Source of the DNA: Streptomyces gilvus
GTDB taxonomy: Bacteria > Actinomycetota > Actinomycetes > Streptomycetales > Streptomycetaceae
Reading direction: 5' to 3'
Length of the DNA stretch: 64,000 nt
NCBI RefSeq assembly: GCF_022513565.1
Contig: NZ_JAKWBE010000017.1
Span: forward strand, 1 to 64,000
Shown: piece by piece, positions 61,040 through 64,000 of the stretch
Layout: each line of letters starts with the position of its first letter
How positions within the stretch are numbered: the first letter of the stretch is position 1
Position numbers and translations under genes: made by a program
Notes under the pieces: model-generated
Seen by the model: the letters and a program-made list of their open reading frames with translations, nothing else
Databases searched by the model: none
What the model was told of the DNA's origin: nothing

Positions 61040-63079
61040 TCAGCTGTCGGGACGCTCCTCCGGGGCGGGCTCGGTCACCGGCGTGTGTTCCGTCGCCGTC
61101 GCCTTGGCGGTGCTGATCGCCGGGGTCGCGCCGTTGGCGCCGTTCGTCAGGGCGAGCTCCTTGGGGGAGAGCACCGGCGGACGGGTGGACGGCGTGCGGC
61201 GGGAGGAGCCGGTCCAGGCCGGACGCGGCGGGCGCTTGACGATGGGAGCGAAGATCTCGGCGATCTGCTCCTTGCCCAGCGTCTCCTTCTCCAGCAGCTG
61301 CAGGACGAGGTTGTCGAGGACGTCGCGGTTCTCGACCAGGATCTCCCAGGCCTCGTTGTGCGCGTTCTCGATGAGCTTCTTGACTTCCTCGTCCACCAGC
61401 GCGGCGACCTCTTCCGAGTAGTCGCGCTGGTGAGCCATCTCACGTCCGAGGAACGGCTCGGTGTTGTCGCCGCCGAACTTGATGGCGCCCAGACGCTCGG
61501 TCATGCCGTACTGGGTGACCATCGCGCGGGCCGTGGCGGTGGCCTTCTCGATGTCGTTCGCGGCGCCCGTGGTCGGGTCGTGGAAGACCAGTTCCTCGGC
61601 CGCGCGACCGCCCAGCATGTAGGCGAGCTGGTCGAGCATCTCGTTGCGGGTGGTCGAGTACTTGTCCTCGTCCGGCAGGACCATCGTGTAGCCCAGAGCA
61701 CGTCCTCGCGAGAGGATCGTGATCTTGTGGACCGGGTCGGAGTTCGGGGAGGCCGCCGCGACCAGGGCGTGTCCGCCCTCGTGGTACGCGGTGATCTTCT
61801 TCTCCTTGTCCGACATGATCCGGGTCCGCTTCTGCGGGCCCGCCACCACGCGGTCGATCGCCTCGTCCAGCATGGAGTTGTCGATCAGCTTGCGGTCGCT
61901 GCGGGCCGTGAGCAGGGCGGCCTCGTTGAGGACGTTGCTCAGGTCGGCGCCGGTGAAGCCCGGCGTCCGGCGGGCGACGGCCGCGAGGTCGACGTCCGGG
62001 GCGACCGGCTTGCCCTTCTGGTGGACCTTGAGGATCTCCAGGCGGCCCTGCAGGTCCGGCGGGTCTACCGCGATCTGGCGGTCGAAGCGGCCGGGACGCA
62101 GAAGGGCCGGGTCGAGGATGTCCGGACGGTTGGTGGCTGCGATGAGAATCACACCACCCTTGACGTCGAAACCGTCCATCTCGACGAGCAGCTGGTTCAG
62201 CGTCTGCTCGCGCTCGTCGTGACCACCGCCGAGGCCGGCGCCGCGATGGCGGCCGACCGCGTCGATCTCGTCGACGAAGACGATCGCCGGGGCGTTCGCC
62301 TTGGCCTGCTCGAACAGGTCACGGACCCGGGAGGCACCGACACCGACGAACATCTCGACGAAGTCGGAACCGGAGATCGAGTAGAAGGGGACCCCCGCCT
62401 CACCGGCGACGGCTCGCGCGAGCAGTGTCTTGCCGGTACCGGGGCGGCCGTAGAGCAGCACGCCCTTGGGGATCTTGGCACCGACGGCCTGGAACTTGGC
62501 CGGCTCCTGCAGGAACTCCTTGATCTCGTGGAGCTCCTCGACGGCCTCGTCGCAGCCCGCGACGTCGGCGAACGTCGTCTTCGGGGTGTCCTTGGTGATC
62601 AGCTTGGCCTTGGACTTCCCGAAGTTCATCACCCGGGAGCCGCCGCCCTGCATCTGGTTCATCAGGAACAGGAAGACGACCACGATCAGGACGAAGGGGA
62701 GCAGGGAGAGCAGGATGCCGAGGAACGGGTTCTGCTTGGACGGCGACACGGTGTAGCCGTCCGGGATCTGCTTGTCCTGGTACTTGTTCTGCAGCGTGTT
62801 GGCGATGGCCACGCCCTGGTCGCCGATGTAGCTCGCCTGGATCTTCGAGCTGCCCTCGACCTTGAAACCGTCCTTGAGCTGGGCCTTGACGGTCTGCTCA
62901 TCGCCGGTGGTGAGCTTGACGCTCTCCACCTTGTTGTCGTTGATCGCCGCCACGACCTGGCCGGTGTCCACCGTCTTGTAGCCGCCGGACGAGCCGACGA
63001 CCTGCATCAACACGACCACGGCAAGGACGGCCAGCACGATCCACATGACCGGCCCACGGAAGTATCGCTTCACGTCCAT
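61040..63079 (-). CDS. ftsH: ATP-dependent zinc metalloprotease FtsH
   Basis: Membrane protease that degrades damaged or regulatory membrane proteins. 679 residues: transmembrane helices near 12-30 and 95-115, AAA domain with GRPGTGKTLLARAVAGEAG (P of the Walker A kept) and SDFVEMFVGVGASRVRDLF, then HEGGHAL (zinc site) and a Pro-rich C-terminal tail. ATG 63079 gives the usual MDVKRYF start; ATG 63114 with TATCAA upstream is an alternative leaderless start. Confidence 0.95.
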   Translation of the reverse strand: MDVKRYFRGPVMWIVLAVLAVVVLMQVVGSSGGYKTVDTGQVVAAINDNKVESVKLTTGDEQTVKAQLKDGFKVEGSSKIQASYIGDQGVAIANTLQNKYQDKQIPDGYTVSPSKQNPFLGILLSLLPFVLIVVVFLFLMNQMQGGGSRVMNFGKSKAKLITKDTPKTTFADVAGCDEAVEELHEIKEFLQEPAKFQAVGAKIPKGVLLYGRPGTGKTLLARAVAGEAGVPFYSISGSDFVEMFVGVGASRVRDLFEQAKANAPAIVFVDEIDAVGRHRGAGLGGGHDEREQTLNQLLVEMDGFDVKGGVILIAATNRPDILDPALLRPGRFDRQIAVDPPDLQGRLEILKVHQKGKPVAPDVDLAAVARRTPGFTGADLSNVLNEAALLTARSDRKLIDNSMLDEAIDRVVAGPQKRTRIMSDKEKKITAYHEGGHALVAAASPNSDPVHKITILSRGRALGYTMVLPDEDKYSTTRNEMLDQLAYMLGGRAAEELVFHDPTTGAANDIEKATATARAMVTQYGMTERLGAIKFGGDNTEPFLGREMAHQRDYSEEVAALVDEEVKKLIENAHNEAWEILVENRDVLDNLVLQLLEKETLGKEQIAEIFAPIVKRPPRPAWTGSSRRTPSTRPPVLSPKELALTNGANGATPAISTAKATATEHTPVTEPAPEERPDS

Positions 63080-63285
63080 CCATACGGAGCGGTGTCGCCC
63101 CGTCCCTCCTGCCATAGTGAGTTTGATAAGACAGTTCTTCTGACGGTACCCCAGCATTGTGGCCCGAAGCCGCACTCGGCGGCCCGGACGGCCGGCATTC
63201 CCGCCTCTGCATGCTCCAACGGCGCGAAACCCGCCGGGGTTCCCGATCGTCCTACAAAGACGGCTCGCTCGGCCCCAAGGCCGTC

Positions 63286-63846
63286 TCAGCCGCCGTAGAC
63301 GTGGGGGGCGAGCGTACCGACGAACGGGAGATTCCGGTACTTCTCCGCGTAGTCCAGACCGTAACCGACGACGAACTCGTTCGGGATGTCGAAGCCGACC
63401 CACTCGACGTCGATGGCGACCTTCGCGGCGTCCGGCTTGCGCAGCAGGGTGCAGATCTTCAGCGACTCCGGCTCACGCGAGCCGAGGTTGTTGATCAGCC
63501 ACGACAGGGTCAGCCCGGAGTCGATGATGTCCTCGACGATCAGGACGTGCTTTCCCTTGATGTCGGTGTCGAGGTCCTTCAGGATCCGCACCACACCGGA
63601 GGACTGGGTGCCCGCGCCGTACGAGGACACGGCCATCCAGTCCATGGTGACGGGGGTGGACAGCGCCCGGGCCAGGTCGGCCATGGCCATCACCGCGCCC
63701 TTGAGGACGCCGACGATGAGCAGGTCCTTGCCCGCGTACTCCGCGTCGATCTTCGCGGCCAGCTCGACGAGCTTCGCGTCGATCTCTTCCTTGGTGATGA
63801 GCACCTGCTTGAGGTCGGCACCCATGTCTTTCGCGTCCACCCGCAT
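63286..63846 (-). CDS. hpt: Hypoxanthine phosphoribosyltransferase
   Basis: Purine salvage: hypoxanthine or guanine plus PRPP to IMP/GMP. 186 residues: LLIVGVLKGAVMAMADLARAL, the PRPP motif VLIVEDIIDSGLTLSWL, and WVGFDIPNEFVVGYGLDY. It lies between tilS and ftsH, the common actinobacterial order. ATG 63846 is preferred (weak GAAAG upstream); ATG 63825 is an alternative. Confidence 0.94.
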   Translation of the reverse strand: MRVDAKDMGADLKQVLITKEEIDAKLVELAAKIDAEYAGKDLLIVGVLKGAVMAMADLARALSTPVTMDWMAVSSYGAGTQSSGVVRILKDLDTDIKGKHVLIVEDIIDSGLTLSWLINNLGSREPESLKICTLLRKPDAAKVAIDVEWVGFDIPNEFVVGYGLDYAEKYRNLPFVGTLAPHVYGG

Positions 63847-63916
63847 CACTTTCGGTCGTCCCACCGGCTGCCCGGCCCCGGATGGGGGCCGGATCCCGCA
63901 CAAAACGGGATGAGAT

Positions 63917-64000
63917 TCAGCCTTGCCGAATCACCAGTCTGCCACCCTGGCGCTGGGCGACGACTTTGCCCGGGAGATTGATGGCTCCCTGGCCGCGCCA
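63917..64000 (-). CDS. tilS: tRNA(Ile)-lysidine synthase, C-terminal end (partial)
   Basis: The window edge cuts the gene. The 27 residues present (WRGQGAINLPGKVVAQRQGG then RLVIRQG) match the TilS C-terminal barrel (GAI-LPG-V-A-R-GRLVI). The frame stays open to base 64000. TilS modifies the wobble C of the AUA-decoding tRNA. It precedes hpt by 70 bp on the same strand. Confidence 0.75.
   Translation of the reverse strand, partial: WRGQGAINLPGKVVAQRQGGRLVIRQG

Overview
The window is chromosomal DNA of a Streptomyces species. Base composition is very GC-rich with strong third-position GC bias. The gene content is typically actinobacterial: Lsr2, DisA, an SigE-CseABC cluster, ClpC with a ClgR-type box, and many GTG starts. 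From memory, the gene order resembles S. coelicolor from about SCO3334 (trpS1) to SCO3406 (tilS). It is core-arm housekeeping DNA; I see no insertion sequence, prophage, CRISPR array or antibiotic gene cluster.

Layout. 1-550: the leader of a leftward rRNA operon lying just outside the window, back to back with a transcription attenuator for trpS. 550-8600: trpS, proC, an ABC-2 exporter, a methyltransferase, a small membrane protein, two duplicated small SH3 proteins and a Ser/Thr kinase with a PQQ-type sensor domain. 8600-20900: ilvD, a TetR regulator coupled to a sugar isomerase-like protein, a Ppx/GppA phosphatase, an unusual sigma-like/zinc-finger/transmembrane/BACON fusion, radA, disA and mutY. 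21000-24400: sigE-cseA-cseB-cseC (cell-envelope stress). 24400-29000: gene remnants, a DHA2 efflux pump with its divergent TetR regulator and triple operator, an M23 endopeptidase and a HAD phosphatase. 28978-35700: clpC, a repeat-bearing hypothetical gene, lsr2, an acetyltransferase, a BlaI-type regulator and small proteins. 35700-41200: an overlapping NAD/CoA operon (DUF2520-panC-nadB-nadC-coaX). 41400-54500: a PLP aldolase, regulators, a two-component system, a MidA/NDUFAF7-type methyltransferase facing a lone nuoD paralogue, two bacterial PH-domain proteins, a coiled-coil protein and a secreted esterase. 54600-64000: a lysyltransferase-like gene with a candidate SigE promoter, then folP-NTF2-folB-folK, and on the opposite strand tilS-hpt-ftsH-folE.

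Themes. Envelope homeostasis recurs: SigE/Cse, lysX, the M23 enzyme, SH3 proteins, the kinase and DisA. About twenty genes show a -10 hexamer exactly 6 or 7 nt before the start codon and no Shine-Dalgarno, so they are probably leaderless. Four gene 3' ends adjoin degenerate tandem-repeat arrays; in two or three of them the repeat unit is derived from the gene's own last codons and stop. The most testable new ideas are the MidA-NuoD pairing (the methylated arginine of mitochondrial complex I is conserved), the stop-codon-anchored arrays, the mutually exclusive RNA helices before folB, and the sigma-like membrane fusion protein.
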